Positions 31,907-42,594 are shown, counted from the stretch's first letter. The stretch: DNA of 64,000 nt from Streptococcus infantis (GCF_000960085.1 NZ_JYGT01000010.1:248001-312000), one strand, 5' to 3'. Notes: generated by a model from the letters alone, not told the origin. Program-made: numbers and translations.

Positions 31907-33162
31907 GTCGTTTATTAGTGATTGGATGTGGGGGCGTTGCCCAAGTTGCTATCTCAAAGATTTGTCAAGATAGCGAAACCTTTACAGAGATTATGATTGC
32001 CAGCCGTACCAAGTCAAAATGTGATGACTTGAAAGCTAAATTAGAGGGAAAAACAAGTACTAAAATTGAAACAGCTGCTCTTGATGCTGACAAGGTAGAA
32101 GAAGTCATTGCCTTGATTGAAAGCTACAAGCCAGAAGCTGTTTTGAACGTAGCTCTACCATACCAAGATTTGACCATTATGGACGCTTGCTTGGCAACGG
32201 GAGTTCACTATATCGACACAGCCAACTATGAGGCTGAAGACACAGAAGACCCTGAATGGCGTGCGATTTATGAGAAACGCTGCAAAGATCTTGGATTTAC
32301 GGCTTACTTTGATTATTCATGGCAATGGGCTTACCAAGAAAAATTCAAAGAAGCTGGCTTGACAGCTCTTCTTGGTTCTGGATTTGACCCAGGGGTAACT
32401 AGCGTCTTCTCAGCATACGCTCTGAAACACTATTTTGATGAAATTCACTATATCGACATTTTAGACTGTAATGGTGGTGACCATGGTTATCCATTTGCAA
32501 CTAACTTTAACCCAGAAATCAATCTTCGCGAGGTTTCTGCGCCAGGTTCTTACTGGGAAGATGGAAAATGGGTAGAAGTAGAAGCTATGTCTATCAAACG
32601 TGAGTATGATTTCCCTCAAGTTGGTGAAAAAGACATGTATCTTCTTCACCACGAAGAAATTGAATCGCTGGCTAAAAACATCCCAGGAGTTAAACGTATT
32701 CGTTTCTTCATGACTTTTGGTCAATCTTATCTAACCCACATGAAATGCTTGGAAAACGTTGGGCTCCTTCGTACAGATACTATTAACTTTAACGGTCAAG
32801 AAATCGTGCCGATTCAATTTTTGAAAGCCTTGCTTCCAGATCCTGCAAGCCTTGGCCCACGTACCGTTGGAAAAACCAATATCGGATGTATCTTTACAGG
32901 TGTCAAAGATGGTATTGAAAAGACTATCTACATCTACAATGTTTGCGACCATCAGGAGTGCTACGCAGAAGTTGGTTCGCAGGCTATCTCTTACACAACA
33001 GGTGTTCCTGCCATGATTGGGACAAAATTAGTGATGGATGGTACTTGGAAACAACCAGGAGTGTATAATCTTGAAGAGTTGGATCCAGATCCATTCATGG
33101 AAGCTTTGAATAAATACGGTTTACCATGGGTTGTGGTTGAAAATCCGCAAATGGTGGACTAA
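31903..33162 (+). CDS. Carboxynorspermidine/carboxyspermidine synthase (saccharopine dehydrogenase family)
   Basis: A 419-residue enzyme starting with the NAD(P)-binding LLVIGCGGVAQVAI. The family includes lysine/saccharopine dehydrogenases; next to nspC it is best read as carboxynorspermidine (carboxyspermidine) dehydrogenase, which condenses aspartate semialdehyde with a diamine. This gives an AdoMet-independent route to spermidine-type polyamines. Overlaps of 4 nt upstream and 1 nt downstream show tight coupling. Confidence 0.92.
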   Translation: MSRLLVIGCGGVAQVAISKICQDSETFTEIMIASRTKSKCDDLKAKLEGKTSTKIETAALDADKVEEVIALIESYKPEAVLNVALPYQDLTIMDACLATGVHYIDTANYEAEDTEDPEWRAIYEKRCKDLGFTAYFDYSWQWAYQEKFKEAGLTALLGSGFDPGVTSVFSAYALKHYFDEIHYIDILDCNGGDHGYPFATNFNPEINLREVSAPGSYWEDGKWVEVEAMSIKREYDFPQVGEKDMYLLHHEEIESLAKNIPGVKRIRFFMTFGQSYLTHMKCLENVGLLRTDTINFNGQEIVPIQFLKALLPDPASLGPRTVGKTNIGCIFTGVKDGIEKTIYIYNVCDHQECYAEVGSQAISYTTGVPAMIGTKLVMDGTWKQPGVYNLEELDPDPFMEALNKYGLPWVVVENPQMVD

Positions 33163-34289
33163 TGAAGTTAGAACAAGTACCAACACCATCCTATGTCATT
33201 GATTTAGCTAAACTAGAGGATAATTGCCGTATTCTACAAGAGGTTCAAGAAAAGGCAGGCTGTAAGGTGTTGCTAGCTCAAAAGGCTTATTCCCTCTATA
33301 AAACCTATCCTTTGATTAGCCAGTATCTTTTTGGTACTACGGCTAGTGGTCTTTATGAAGCTAAGTTAGCTAGAGAAGAGTTCCCAGGGGAAGTCCATGT
33401 ATTTGCTCCTGCTTTTAAAGAAGCAGATATGGAAGAGCTGCTTCAAATATCTAATCACATTGTTTTTAACTCAGAGAGACAACTACGAAAATATGGTCAA
33501 ACTTGTCGTGAGGCTGGTATCAGTGTAGGTCTACGCCTCAATCCTCAGTGTTCTACTCAGGGAGATCACGCGCTCTATGACCCTTGTGCTCCTGGATCCC
33601 GTTTTGGAGTGACTCAAGACAAAATACCAAGTGATTTGCTGGACTTGGTGGATGGGCTTCATTTTCATACTCTTTGTGAGCAAGGGGCAGATGATTTACA
33701 AACGACTTTGAAAGCAGTAGAAGACCAGTTTGGTGCCTATTTGCACCAAGTTAAATGGCTCAATATGGGTGGTGGACATCACATTACGAGAGATGACTAC
33801 GATGTGGACTTACTGATTTCTGAGATTAAACGGATTCGAGAAACCTATAACCTTGATGTCTATATAGAACCAGGAGAAGCGATTGCACTCAATGCTGGTT
33901 ATTTAGCTACTGAAGTTTTAGACATCGTTGAAAATGGGATTGAGACCCTAGTCTTAGATGCTTCAGCAAGCTGTCATATGCCAGATGTCCTTGAGATGCC
34001 CTATCGTCCTCCATTGAGAGATGGTTTTGAAGCCCAAGAAAAAACTTATACTTATAGACTTTCTTCCAATACCTGTCTAACAGGTGATATCATTGGTGAC
34101 TATAGCTTTGAAAATCCAGTTGAGATTGGAGATAGATTGTACTTCGAGGATATGGCAATCTACTCCTTTGTCAAAAATAATACCTTTAACGGGATTGGAC
34201 TGCCAAGTTTGTATGTGATGGATAGAGAGGGTAAATGCAGTCTAGTCAAGGCCTTTGGCTACCAAGACTTTAAGGAGAGATTATCATGA
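33162..34289 (+). CDS. nspC: Carboxynorspermidine decarboxylase
   Basis: A 375-residue PLP enzyme of the alanine-racemase/ornithine decarboxylase fold. The PLP lysine is in [14 protein letters not shown] (near residue 41); [11 protein letters not shown] and EPGEAI are further family motifs, and a C-terminal Cys segment is in SSNTCLTGD. It removes the carboxyl group from carboxy(nor)spermidine. It shares the A of its ATG with the preceding stop and overlaps aguA by 4 nt. Confidence 0.93.
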   Translation: MKLEQVPTPSYVIDLAKLEDNCRILQEVQEKAGCKVLLAQKAYSLYKTYPLISQYLFGTTASGLYEAKLAREEFPGEVHVFAPAFKEADMEELLQISNHIVFNSERQLRKYGQTCREAGISVGLRLNPQCSTQGDHALYDPCAPGSRFGVTQDKIPSDLLDLVDGLHFHTLCEQGADDLQTTLKAVEDQFGAYLHQVKWLNMGGGHHITRDDYDVDLLISEIKRIRETYNLDVYIEPGEAIALNAGYLATEVLDIVENGIETLVLDASASCHMPDVLEMPYRPPLRDGFEAQEKTYTYRLSSNTCLTGDIIGDYSFENPVEIGDRLYFEDMAIYSFVKNNTFNGIGLPSLYVMDREGKCSLVKAFGYQDFKERLS

Positions 34290-35371
34290 TGGACAGTCCA
34301 AAGAAATTAGGTTATCGTATGCCTGCAGAGTATGAATCCCATCATGGAACTCTCATGATATGGCCTACTCGACCAGGGTCTTGGCCATTTCAAGGCAAGG
34401 CTGCAAAAACAGCTTTTAGCCAGATTATCAAAACCATTGCCCAAGGAGAAACAGTCTATCTTTTGGTAGAGGAGTACTATCTATCTGAAGCACAATCTTA
34501 TCTTGGAGACAAGGTTGTTTATCTAGATATTCAGACAAATGATGCCTGGGCTCGTGATACTGGTCCAACTATTCTCCTCAATGATCAAAGGGAAAAGTTG
34601 GCGGTAGATTGGTCTTTCAATGCCTGGGGTGGTGTTGTTGATGGTCTCTACCAAGACTATGAAGCAGATGATCAAGTAGCTAGTCGCTTTGCTGAAGCCT
34701 TGGAAATACCTGTTTATAATGCCAAACCTTTTGTACTGGAAGGTGGAGCTATTCATAGTGACGGTCAAGGAACTATTCTTGTCACAGAAAGTTGCTTGCT
34801 CAGTCCTGGTCGTAATCCTCACCTGAGTAAAGAGCAGATTGAAAAGACCTTACTAGAGAGTCTTGGTGCTGAAAAAGTCATCTGGTTGCCTTATGGTATT
34901 TATCAAGATGAGACAAATGAACACGTCGATAATGTTGCATCCTTTGTTGGTCCTGCAGAGCTTGTTTTAGCTTGGACGGACGACCAAGAAGATCCTCAGT
35001 ATGCTATGTCTGCAGCAGATCTAGCTCTTTTAGAGAAGGAAACTGATGCAAAAGGCCGGAGTTTCACTATTCATAAGCTTCCAATCCCAGCTATTCACCA
35101 AGTAGTTACAGAAGAAGATTTGCCGGGCTATGCTTATGAAGAAGGCGAAGAGGAGCGTTATGCAGGTGAAAGACTAGCAGCTTCCTATGTGAATTTTTAT
35201 ATCGCCAATAAATCTGTCTTGGTACCACAATTTCAGGATGCTAACGACCAAGTGGCCTTGGATATTTTGAGCCAGTGTTTCCCAGACCGTGAAGTCGTAG
35301 GAATCCCAGCTAGAGATATTCTTTTAGGTGGTGGAAATATCCACTGCATTACCCAACAAATTCCAGAATAG
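34286..35371 (+). CDS. aguA: Agmatine deiminase
   Basis: 361 residues. Hydrolyses agmatine to N-carbamoylputrescine. The family signature is clear: N-terminal [43 protein letters not shown], and the C-terminal catalytic cysteine in [11 protein letters not shown]. With aguB and the decarboxylase it gives an arginine-to-putrescine route. Translation is coupled to nspC by a 4-nt overlap; ATG 34289 is an alternative start. Confidence 0.96.
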   Translation: MMDSPKKLGYRMPAEYESHHGTLMIWPTRPGSWPFQGKAAKTAFSQIIKTIAQGETVYLLVEEYYLSEAQSYLGDKVVYLDIQTNDAWARDTGPTILLNDQREKLAVDWSFNAWGGVVDGLYQDYEADDQVASRFAEALEIPVYNAKPFVLEGGAIHSDGQGTILVTESCLLSPGRNPHLSKEQIEKTLLESLGAEKVIWLPYGIYQDETNEHVDNVASFVGPAELVLAWTDDQEDPQYAMSAADLALLEKETDAKGRSFTIHKLPIPAIHQVVTEEDLPGYAYEEGEEERYAGERLAASYVNFYIANKSVLVPQFQDANDQVALDILSQCFPDREVVGIPARDILLGGGNIHCITQQIPE

Positions 35372-35380
35372 GAGAAAAAG

Positions 35381-36256
35381 ATGAGAAATGTAACGGTTGC
35401 AGCTATTCAGATGCAATGCTCTAAGGATGTGGAAACCAATATCCAAACAGCTGAACGTTTAGTCCGTCAAGCTGCTGAGCAAGGAGCCCAGATCATTCTT
35501 TTACCAGAATTATTTGAACGTCCCTATTTCTGTCAGGAGCGTCAGTATGACTTCTACCAGTATGCCCAGTCAGTGACAGAAAATACGGCCATTCAGCATT
35601 TTAAATTGATTGCCAAGGAACTAAAGGTCGTTTTACCAATCAGTTTCTATGAAAAAGATGGTAATGTCTTATACAATTCTATTGCTGTCATTGATTCGGA
35701 TGGAGAAGTACTAGGAGTTTATCGTAAAATTCATATACCAGATGACCATTATTATCAGGAGAAATTCTTCTTTACTCCTGGAAATACTGGTTTCAAGGTC
35801 TGGGACACTCGCTATGCCAAGATTGGTATCGGGATCTGTTGGGACCAATGGTTCCCTGAAACTGCCCGTTGTCTTGCGTTAAATGGTGCGGAATTACTCT
35901 TTTATCCAACTGCCATTGGATCAGAGCCGATTTTGGATACAGATAGTTGTGGTCATTGGCAACGTACCATGCAAGGACATGCAGCAGCAAATATTGTGCC
36001 AGTTATCGCAGCCAATCGTTATGGTTTAGAAGAAGTCACTCCTTGTGAAGAAAATGGAGGACAAAGTTCCAGTCTTAACTTCTACGGTTCATCCTTTATG
36101 ACCGATGAAACAGGAGCTATTCTAGAGCGAGCTGAAAGACAAGGAGAAGCTGTTCTGCTAGTAACTTATGACCTTAACAAAGGAGCAAATGAGCGCCTAA
36201 ATTGGGGCTTATTTAGAGATAGAAGACCAGACATGTATAAAGATATTGTCAGATGA
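35381..36256 (+). CDS. aguB: N-carbamoylputrescine amidase
   Basis: A 291-residue nitrilase-superfamily amidase converting N-carbamoylputrescine to putrescine, CO2 and ammonia. The catalytic triad is visible: Glu in LLPELFER, Lys in YRKIHIPDDHYY and Cys in GIGICWDQWFPE. AGGAGA lies just upstream of the ATG. It is the last gene of the operon and is followed at once by a terminator. Confidence 0.96.
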   Translation: MRNVTVAAIQMQCSKDVETNIQTAERLVRQAAEQGAQIILLPELFERPYFCQERQYDFYQYAQSVTENTAIQHFKLIAKELKVVLPISFYEKDGNVLYNSIAVIDSDGEVLGVYRKIHIPDDHYYQEKFFFTPGNTGFKVWDTRYAKIGIGICWDQWFPETARCLALNGAELLFYPTAIGSEPILDTDSCGHWQRTMQGHAAANIVPVIAANRYGLEEVTPCEENGGQSSSLNFYGSSFMTDETGAILERAERQGEAVLLVTYDLNKGANERLNWGLFRDRRPDMYKDIVR

Positions 36257-36257
36257 G

Positions 36258-36280
36258 AAAAGCCTAGTATAGGCTTTTTT
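36258..36280 (+). terminator. Terminator of the polyamine operon
   Basis: AAAAGCCTA, loop GTA, TAGGCTTTTTT, two bases after the aguB stop. Confidence 0.9.
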
Positions 36281-36416
36281 CTGTAAATACTATAATAATT
36301 TTTGATAAAGTATTAGTATAATGATAAAATGGACTTAGTGTTAGCAAGGATAAAATAGACTGGAAAGAGCTAAATCATTTTTTCCTTGAAGAATTAGGCC
36401 ACGACTGAGGGTTTTT

Positions 36417-37469
36417 ATGGGTAAATGGACATGTAAATGTGGGCAAGCTATGAATGACCACCGAGCGCCCGATCCAAATGCTTATTCAGTTTATTCGGAT
36501 GAGTTGCTTGAGGATATTTTTAACAATACTGACGAACATGATAGAATTTCCTATGTAGACATTTCGAAGGCTTCCTTTTATATATGGAAGTGCCCAAATT
36601 GTGGTAGTTTCATGGTTTTTGGTGAAGAGGATAATCCAAATTGTTTCACTTTTTATGAGCGCCAGACCAATGAAAAAGTTGAACCACTTTTCGATCCTGA
36701 TCAGGAGTTGAATCTCGTTGTCGTTGAGTTTCAAGAAGGTGGAAATGGATATACTTATATCTGTGATGATCCAAGTATTCATATTGGGCATGGTGTGATT
36801 GTACCAACTGGAAAGAAAAATATTGAAAAAATAGCTCTGGTAGTCCAGAAATATCATGCTTACCCAAGAGATATCACTTATCCCGTTGAAAAGTTAAAAA
36901 GGGTCATCCGTAGGTATTCTATTTTTGATCCTGAGACTTCGAAAATAGTTTGTAAAAATATACTTGAGCACGGAAGAATTCTAAATGCTTGCTCGAAAAA
37001 AGTAAAAATTGAGTCTAAACAAATTTACCATGCAATCAAAACTCCTCTAGGCTATTTTTGGTTGGAGTTAAATAGAGTTCCAATTCCGATGAAAATCACA
37101 CAAATTCAAGTACAAGATAAAAAGTATCAGGTTGATGGAGCCTTTTATATAAAGCCTGCCAAGGTAAACTACAGAAAATTGTTAGAACTTGAATTATGTG
37201 CAGATTTTGATATTGATGCCTCTCGCTGGATTGACGTTCTATCAGACGAAAATGTTTGGGGAAATACCTGGGAATTGAATGGCCTTCAATTTGGAATTAC
37301 TGCAGGAGAGTCCCCAGAATTTGAAGATGAAGTAGTTGCAAGAAAATTTAGCCGTATCCCACTTTATTATGACTGGCATCCAGAATTTGAAGACTATTAT
37401 GGCTTTAGCCTAGCATGGAAAAAATACGAGTCTGATAGTGATTTGTCGATTGATTTCTATACGACATAA
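36417..37469 (+). CDS. Hypothetical zinc-ribbon protein
   Basis: 350 residues. The N-terminus carries a split zinc-binding site: CKCG at residues 6-9 and CPNCG near 58. The middle part (YTYICDDPSIHIGHGVIVPT, then VEKLKRVIRR) resembles a compact beta-barrel domain seen at the C-terminus of other Firmicute proteins; the rest is a beta-rich, acidic region of unknown fold. The ribosome site is weak. It appears to be a single-gene unit between two terminators. The function is not known. Confidence 0.65.
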   Translation: MGKWTCKCGQAMNDHRAPDPNAYSVYSDELLEDIFNNTDEHDRISYVDISKASFYIWKCPNCGSFMVFGEEDNPNCFTFYERQTNEKVEPLFDPDQELNLVVVEFQEGGNGYTYICDDPSIHIGHGVIVPTGKKNIEKIALVVQKYHAYPRDITYPVEKLKRVIRRYSIFDPETSKIVCKNILEHGRILNACSKKVKIESKQIYHAIKTPLGYFWLELNRVPIPMKITQIQVQDKKYQVDGAFYIKPAKVNYRKLLELELCADFDIDASRWIDVLSDENVWGNTWELNGLQFGITAGESPEFEDEVVARKFSRIPLYYDWHPEFEDYYGFSLAWKKYESDSDLSIDFYTT

Positions 37470-37547
37470 AAGAAATGCTCGGTATTATTGTGTAAATTAT
37501 AAAACAGTATTTGAGATTTTAGATGAAAAGTGATTTAATTTTACAAT

Positions 37548-37576
37548 AAAAAGTAGCCCAATTAGGCTACTTTTTT
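37548..37576. terminator. Bidirectional terminator
   Basis: AAAAAGTAGCC and GGCTACTTTTTT form a stem with A and T tails. It separates the rightward gene at 36417 from the leftward pair at 37575-39292 and serves both. Confidence 0.85.
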
Positions 37577-38390
37577 AAAATTCTTTATAAACATAAGGAT
37601 TATCGGGTTTGTCGACCTTGATGAAAGACTGGACTTCGAGGGTTGGGAGGATTTGGTTGAGTTCCTTGTGATAGTGTTTGCTAATCTTACCTTTGACTTT
37701 TACCCAGGTGTTATTTTCGTACTTATTAGTGTTTCCAGTGGTCAAAAGTCCAAAAACACCTGAATCAGCGATACAGTGCATGATACCAAAGCGAAAGACA
37801 AATTGACTATCGCTGTGACTAGGATCGTTATAGACAAAGCCAATAAACTCAATCTCTTTACCTTCAAATTCATTGGGATAATCATAGATAGCTTCCATGA
37901 CCTCCAGGTAATTTTCATCATTTATAACTATACTTGATTGATCTAAGTATTTATCAGCACTCTTCCGAATAATATTTTCATGAGCTGTTTGTGAATAAAA
38001 TCGACTGGTATTCGGTTTGAGATACTGACTGCTCGTTCCTTCACTTGCTTGGATTGCCTTGTCAGTTCCTTCCGACAAAGGGAAATAATATCCTTTTGCC
38101 GATACTGTTTGTGAATCCAGAGTGACAGTTGGAAATGTAAATCCAACTAACAAGGGTAAACTTAAGAGGGCAAAACTAGCAAGCTTGGCTGAATAACTAT
38201 GCAAGTGACTGTGTTCTTTCAAACGCTTGAAGAAAAGATAGGCTTGAACGATGGCTAGTAACAATGACAAAACCATGGTGATATAAGCCAGATAAGAGTA
38301 ATGGAGGTTTAGATACTGATTGAGTTTACCTGATATCTGCAGATAAAGGGTTAAGAAAAAATAACTCATCAGAATAAGAAATCGTATCAT
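37575..38390 (-). CDS. TIGR03943 family putative permease subunit
   Basis: 271 residues from the ATG at 38390, whose first bases overlap the upstream permease stop (ATGA). Helices at the N-terminus (about 2-18, 31-50, 65-83) precede an extracytoplasmic domain with WVKVKGKISK and FRFGIMHCIADSGVFG, as in this family. It always accompanies the UPF0718/YraQ-type permease encoded upstream. The transported substrate is not established. Confidence 0.85.
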   Translation of the reverse strand: MIRFLILMSYFFLTLYLQISGKLNQYLNLHYSYLAYITMVLSLLLAIVQAYLFFKRLKEHSHLHSYSAKLASFALLSLPLLVGFTFPTVTLDSQTVSAKGYYFPLSEGTDKAIQASEGTSSQYLKPNTSRFYSQTAHENIIRKSADKYLDQSSIVINDENYLEVMEAIYDYPNEFEGKEIEFIGFVYNDPSHSDSQFVFRFGIMHCIADSGVFGLLTTGNTNKYENNTWVKVKGKISKHYHKELNQILPTLEVQSFIKVDKPDNPYVYKEF

Positions 38391-39292
38391 AGCATCACCC
38401 CGACTAAATAAGAATAGACAAGTACAACAAGAGTTACAATCATCATGAACTGCCAAATGAATCGCGTTTTGAGATAATTCTTCATCATGAGTAGATTTTT
38501 GACATCAAGCATTGGACCTATAACCAGAAAGGCTAAAACAGGAGCTAGACCAAAACTTGATAGAAGAGAAGACCCGATAAAAGCATCCGCTTCACTACAG
38601 AGTGATAGTAGGAAGGATAAGAGCATCAATAGAATAATAGCAAGCAGTGGGCTAGCGCTGATAGATGTCAAGATTCGAGTTGGTACATAGACTTGTACTA
38701 GGCTTGCAAAAAGACAGCCAAAGATCAAGTAACGTCCCATATCAAAGAACTCATCAATAGCTTGGATAAAGACTTGAAGAAGTTTCTGACCTTTCGTTAA
38801 ATGAGAAAAATCATGTTCATGACAAGCCAGCCTATTTTCCTTTTGAATCGATCCCTCCCAGAAAAATCCAAGAAAAATACCCAATATCGTAGCAATGAGT
38901 ATTGCCCCTAAAGCTCTTAGAAGAACCATTTGAATGGAATTACCAAAAGCTGAATAGGTTGCAAAGAGTACGATAGGATTGATGATAGGAGCTGTAACTA
39001 GAAAGGGAACAGCTGTATAGCTTGGAACCTTCTTCTCCAAGAAACGATTAATGATAGGAACAATTCCACATTCACAAGAAGGAAAGAGAAATCCTATAAA
39101 GGTGCCAAAAAAGATTCTCCCCAAGCGATTTTTAGGGAGAAATTGATAAACTTTTTCTGGAGTGATGTAGACTTCAATAGCACCAGAGATGATGCTACCA
39201 ATTAAGACAAAGGGTAAAGCTTCAAGGATAATTGATAGAAAAATGGCACCAGCTTGTAAAACACTTGAAGGCAGGTTTTGAAAGAGATCCAT
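38387..39292 (-). CDS. UPF0718/YraQ family permease
   Basis: A 301-residue membrane protein with eight or more helices. The signature block FPSCECGIVPIINRFLEKK near residue 72, with its cysteine pair, is typical of the permease family paired with TIGR03943 proteins; a second motif is SEADAFIGSSL near 233. It is probably involved in metal or other inorganic-ion export, but this is not proven. The ATG follows the stop of a 43-codon gene without a gap. Confidence 0.88.
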   Translation of the reverse strand: MDLFQNLPSSVLQAGAIFLSIILEALPFVLIGSIISGAIEVYITPEKVYQFLPKNRLGRIFFGTFIGFLFPSCECGIVPIINRFLEKKVPSYTAVPFLVTAPIINPIVLFATYSAFGNSIQMVLLRALGAILIATILGIFLGFFWEGSIQKENRLACHEHDFSHLTKGQKLLQVFIQAIDEFFDMGRYLIFGCLFASLVQVYVPTRILTSISASPLLAIILLMLLSFLLSLCSEADAFIGSSLLSSFGLAPVLAFLVIGPMLDVKNLLMMKNYLKTRFIWQFMMIVTLVVLVYSYLVGVML

Positions 39293-39424
39293 CTATTTTT
39301 TCTTTTCTGCTTTTTCTTTCTTTTCTTTGTCATCAGGAAATGTTACTTGTTTTAAATCAGGAAGTTTGGCAAACAATTCGAACATTTTATCTAAGTCATC
39401 AGTTTTTGTAAATTTAACAGCCAT
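39293..39424 (-). CDS. 43-residue lysine-rich peptide (SPJ_0845-like)
   Basis: A small reverse-strand gene: ATG at 39424 with GAGGT 9 nt upstream, and a stop next to the permease ATG. The product starts MAVKFTKTDDLDKMFELFAK and ends in a KEKKEKAEKKK tail. I recall a streptococcal family of this size named SPJ_0845; its function is unknown. Being first in the permease operon, it may be a small accessory factor or translational regulator. Confidence 0.7.
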   Translation of the reverse strand: MAVKFTKTDDLDKMFELFAKLPDLKQVTFPDDKEKKEKAEKKK

Positions 39425-39564
39425 AAGGCATACCTCGATTCTTTGTGTTACCTCTATTATACTATTATTTCTGGGAAATAGTTATATTTTATAATCAACT
39501 TCCTTTTTATCTTTATAAAGTTGAAATAAAGCAACAAATTAATGAAAACAAGCTTTCCTGCTTA

Positions 39565-39573
39565 TGGTATAAT
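39565..39573 (+). promoter_or_regulatory. Extended -10 promoter of tex
   Basis: TGG with TATAAT at 39568-39573. The expected transcription start falls at 39580, the A of the tex ATG. Confidence 0.7.
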
Positions 39574-39579
39574 AGTTTC

Positions 39580-41709
39580 ATGGATAAAAAATATGAAAAA
39601 ATTTCCCAAGATTTGGGTGTAACCTTAAAGCAAATTGATACTGTCTTATCTTTGACAGCTGAAGGAGCAACTATTCCCTTTATCGCTCGTTATCGGAAAG
39701 ACATGACTGGAAGCTTGGATGAAGTAGCTATTAAGGCAATTATCGACCTTGATAAAAGCCTAACTGCTCTCAACGATCGTAAAGAAACTGTTTTAGCAAA
39801 AATCAAAGAGCAAGGCAAGTTAACCAAGGAATTAGAAGAAGCAATTCTTTCTGCCGAAAAATTAGCGGATGTAGAAGAACTCTATCTTCCCTATAAGGAG
39901 AAACGTCGGACCAAGGCAACGATTGCGCGTGAGGCTGGACTTTTTCCACTTGCTCGTTTAATCTTACAAAATGTATCTGACCTAGAAAAAGAAGCAGAAA
40001 CATTTGTCTGTGAAGGTTTTGAGACTCCACAAGATGCTTTAGCGGGTGCAGTTGATATCTTGGTTGAAGCACTATCTGAAGATGTCAACTTGCGTTCAAT
40101 GACTTATCAAGAGGTCCTTAGACATTCTAAGATTACTTCACAAGTCAAGGACGAAAGTTTGGATGAGAAGCAAGTCTTTCAGATTTATTACGATTTCTCA
40201 GAAACAGTTGCCAATATGCAGGGTTACCGTACGCTTGCTCTTAATCGTGGTGAGAAGCTAGGCATTTTGAAGATTGGATTTGAGCATGCAGTTGATCGTA
40301 TTCAAGCCTTCTTTGCTGCTCGTTTCAAGGTTAAGAATGCTTATATAGACGAAGTGATTCAACAATCTGTTAAGAAAAAAGTATTGCCAGCTATCGAGCG
40401 CCGTATTCGCACTGAATTGACAGAAAAGGCAGAAGAAGGAGCTATCCAACTCTTTTCAGAAAACCTTCGTAATCTCCTTCTCGTAGCACCACTAAAAGGA
40501 CGCGTGGTTCTAGGTTTTGACCCAGCCTTTCGTACAGGTGCTAAGCTTGCAGTAGTTGATGCGACTGGTAAGATGTTGACAACACAAGTTATTTATCCAG
40601 TCAAACCAGCTTCAGCTCGTCAGATTGAGGAAGCCAAACGTGATTTAGCAGATTTGATTGGCCAATACGGTGTTGAAATCATCGCTATCGGAAATGGAAC
40701 TGCCAGCCGTGAGAGTGAAGCCTTTGTTGCTGAAGTTCTCAAAGATTTTCCAGAAGTCAGCTATGTCATTGTTAGCGAAAGTGGAGCTTCTGTATACTCT
40801 GCCAGCGAACTTGCCCGTCAAGAGTTTCCTGACTTAACCGTTGAAAAACGTTCAGCCATCTCAATCGCTCGTCGCTTGCAAGACCCACTTGCTGAATTGG
40901 TTAAAATCGATCCCAAATCCATAGGTGTCGGCCAGTACCAGCACGATGTAAGTCAGAAAAAACTATCTGAAAGTCTTGATTTCGTGGTGGATACAGTGGT
41001 TAACCAAGTCGGTGTCAATATCAATACAGCTAGTCCAGCCTTACTTTCACACGTTGCAGGACTTAACAAAACCATCTCTGAAAATATCGTTAAGTACCGT
41101 GAGGAAGAAGGTAAAATCACTTCACGCGCTCAAATCAAGAAGGTTCCTCGTCTAGGTGCTAAGGCTTTTGAACAAGCGGCAGGTTTCCTCCGTATTCCTG
41201 AAAGCAGCAATATACTTGACAATACAGGAGTTCACCCTGAAAACTATGCAGCGGTCAAGGAACTCTTCAAACGTTTGGATATTAAAGACCTAAATGAAGA
41301 AGCGCAAGCAAAACTCAAATCTGTTTCTATCAAAGAAATGGCTCAAGAGCTAGACCTCGGTCAAGAAACACTTAAAGACATTATCGCTGACCTTCTCAAA
41401 CCAGGACGTGATTTCCGTGATTCTTTTGATGCTCCAGTCCTTCGTCAGGATGTCTTAGATATAAAAGACTTAAAAGTCGGACAGAAGCTTGAAGGTGTCG
41501 TTCGTAACGTTGTAGACTTCGGTGCCTTTGTTGATATCGGTATCCATGAGGATGGGCTGATTCATATTTCACACATGAGCAAGAAATTTATCAAGCATCC
41601 AAGTCAAGTCGTATCCGTCGGGGATTTGGTAACTGTTTGGGTGAAGAAAATCGATGTCCAACGTGAAAAAGTAAATCTGTCGCTCCTTGCACCAGATGAA
41701 TCTAACTGA
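39580..41709 (+). CDS. tex: Tex family RNA-binding transcription accessory protein
   Basis: 709 residues from ATG 39580, the family start ([15 protein letters not shown]). Domains in order: the N-terminal Tex helical domain, a YqgF/RNase-H-like domain near 325-440 ([19 protein letters not shown]), helix-hairpin-helix motifs ([36 protein letters not shown]), and a C-terminal S1 domain ([19 protein letters not shown]). Tex binds nucleic acid and affects transcription. No ribosome site precedes the ATG, and the promoter -10 ends only 6 nt before it, so the mRNA is probably leaderless. Confidence 0.95.
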   Translation: MDKKYEKISQDLGVTLKQIDTVLSLTAEGATIPFIARYRKDMTGSLDEVAIKAIIDLDKSLTALNDRKETVLAKIKEQGKLTKELEEAILSAEKLADVEELYLPYKEKRRTKATIAREAGLFPLARLILQNVSDLEKEAETFVCEGFETPQDALAGAVDILVEALSEDVNLRSMTYQEVLRHSKITSQVKDESLDEKQVFQIYYDFSETVANMQGYRTLALNRGEKLGILKIGFEHAVDRIQAFFAARFKVKNAYIDEVIQQSVKKKVLPAIERRIRTELTEKAEEGAIQLFSENLRNLLLVAPLKGRVVLGFDPAFRTGAKLAVVDATGKMLTTQVIYPVKPASARQIEEAKRDLADLIGQYGVEIIAIGNGTASRESEAFVAEVLKDFPEVSYVIVSESGASVYSASELARQEFPDLTVEKRSAISIARRLQDPLAELVKIDPKSIGVGQYQHDVSQKKLSESLDFVVDTVVNQVGVNINTASPALLSHVAGLNKTISENIVKYREEEGKITSRAQIKKVPRLGAKAFEQAAGFLRIPESSNILDNTGVHPENYAAVKELFKRLDIKDLNEEAQAKLKSVSIKEMAQELDLGQETLKDIIADLLKPGRDFRDSFDAPVLRQDVLDIKDLKVGQKLEGVVRNVVDFGAFVDIGIHEDGLIHISHMSKKFIKHPSQVVSVGDLVTVWVKKIDVQREKVNLSLLAPDESN

Positions 41710-42145
41710 TTACGTTAGGCAAGTTTCTTTAGAAGACTTCGGAAAACCTTTCAAACACCAGGCTCAATGGAATACTCGTCTGCGGTCGACAGGTGGACGA
41801 TTTTTCCCTAAGGATGGGCATTTGGATTTTAATCCTAAAGTCTATCAAGAGCTAGGCTTAGAAGTTTTTCGGAAGATTGTTCGTCACGAACTCTGTCATT
41901 ATCATCTCTATTATGAGGGAAAAGGTTATAAGCATAAAGATTTAACCTTTAAGGAACTGTTAAAAGAAGTGGACGGTCTCCGCTTTGTTCCTCCCTTATC
42001 AAGCACTCGTCAAAAGCCAGTTTTGGTTTATAAGTGTCACTCTTGTGGCCAAGCCTATCAGAGAAAACGTCGAATTGATACAAAACGTTATCGATGTGGT
42101 CTTTGTCATGGGAAGCTCATACTACAAAATCAGCCCAAGGACTGA
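41696..42145 (+). CDS. SprT-like zinc metalloprotein
   Basis: 149 residues from ATG 41696, which overlaps the end of tex by 14 nt. The zinc-binding HELCHYH motif near residue 65 and a C-terminal four-cysteine ribbon (CHSCGQAY ... CGLCHGKL) match the bacterial SprT family. The family has the metal-binding HExxH of proteases, but no bacterial substrate is established. Translation is coupled to tex. Confidence 0.9.
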   Translation: MNLTDYVRQVSLEDFGKPFKHQAQWNTRLRSTGGRFFPKDGHLDFNPKVYQELGLEVFRKIVRHELCHYHLYYEGKGYKHKDLTFKELLKEVDGLRFVPPLSSTRQKPVLVYKCHSCGQAYQRKRRIDTKRYRCGLCHGKLILQNQPKD

Positions 42146-42204
42146 TGCAGGGAGCTTTAGTTCATGTTATACTTACTTCAAGAATACCGAAAGAGGTACA
42201 AATC

Positions 42205-42477
42205 ATGAATAAAAATTTTTATAAAATGAGACGAAATCGTATGATATCAGGAGTTCTTGCTGGACTATCTGATAGATGGGATCTTGATGTGACACTGGTG
42301 CGCTTCATTTTCGCTATCTTTACAATCGCAAATTTTGGACTCGGAATCATCATCTACATCATCCTAGCCTATATCCTACCAACTAAGGAAGATATCGAAG
42401 CGGAGATGTACGGAACAGGCCCACGCAAGATCAAAGAAGCTCAACCTATCGATGATGATAAAGGTTGGTTTTGGTAA
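42205..42477 (+). CDS. PspC-domain membrane protein
   Basis: 90 residues from ATG 42205, with AGAGG 9 nt upstream. It opens with the PspC domain signature (YKMRRNRMISGVLAGLSDRW) and has one membrane helix at about 32-58 (FIFAIFTIANFGLGIIIYII), then an acidic tail. PspC-type proteins act in envelope stress responses in other bacteria. A terminator follows at once. Confidence 0.88.
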   Translation: MNKNFYKMRRNRMISGVLAGLSDRWDLDVTLVRFIFAIFTIANFGLGIIIYIILAYILPTKEDIEAEMYGTGPRKIKEAQPIDDDKGWFW

Positions 42478-42490
42478 ATAATAAAAAATC

Positions 42491-42516
42491 AAACCCTTGT
42501 AGAATCAAGGGTTTTT
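42491..42516 (+). terminator. Rho-independent terminator
   Basis: AAACCCTTG and CAAGGGTTT with a 6-nt loop and T-rich tail. Confidence 0.85.
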
Positions 42517-42572
42517 CTTTTGCTTAAAAATTTGTGGTAAACTAATAGTAGTTCATATCAAAAAAATAATCC

Positions 42573-42594
42573 AATCTTACAAAAATGTAAGATT
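42573..42594. promoter_or_regulatory. Palindromic operator upstream of BceAB-type operon
   Basis: AATCTTACA, four A bases, TGTAAGATT: a perfect 9-bp inverted repeat. A second looser pair (TTACA at 42593 and TTGTAA at 42606) follows. The position ahead of a BceAB transporter fits a binding site for a response regulator of the BceR type. The regulator genes are not in the window. Confidence 0.6.
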
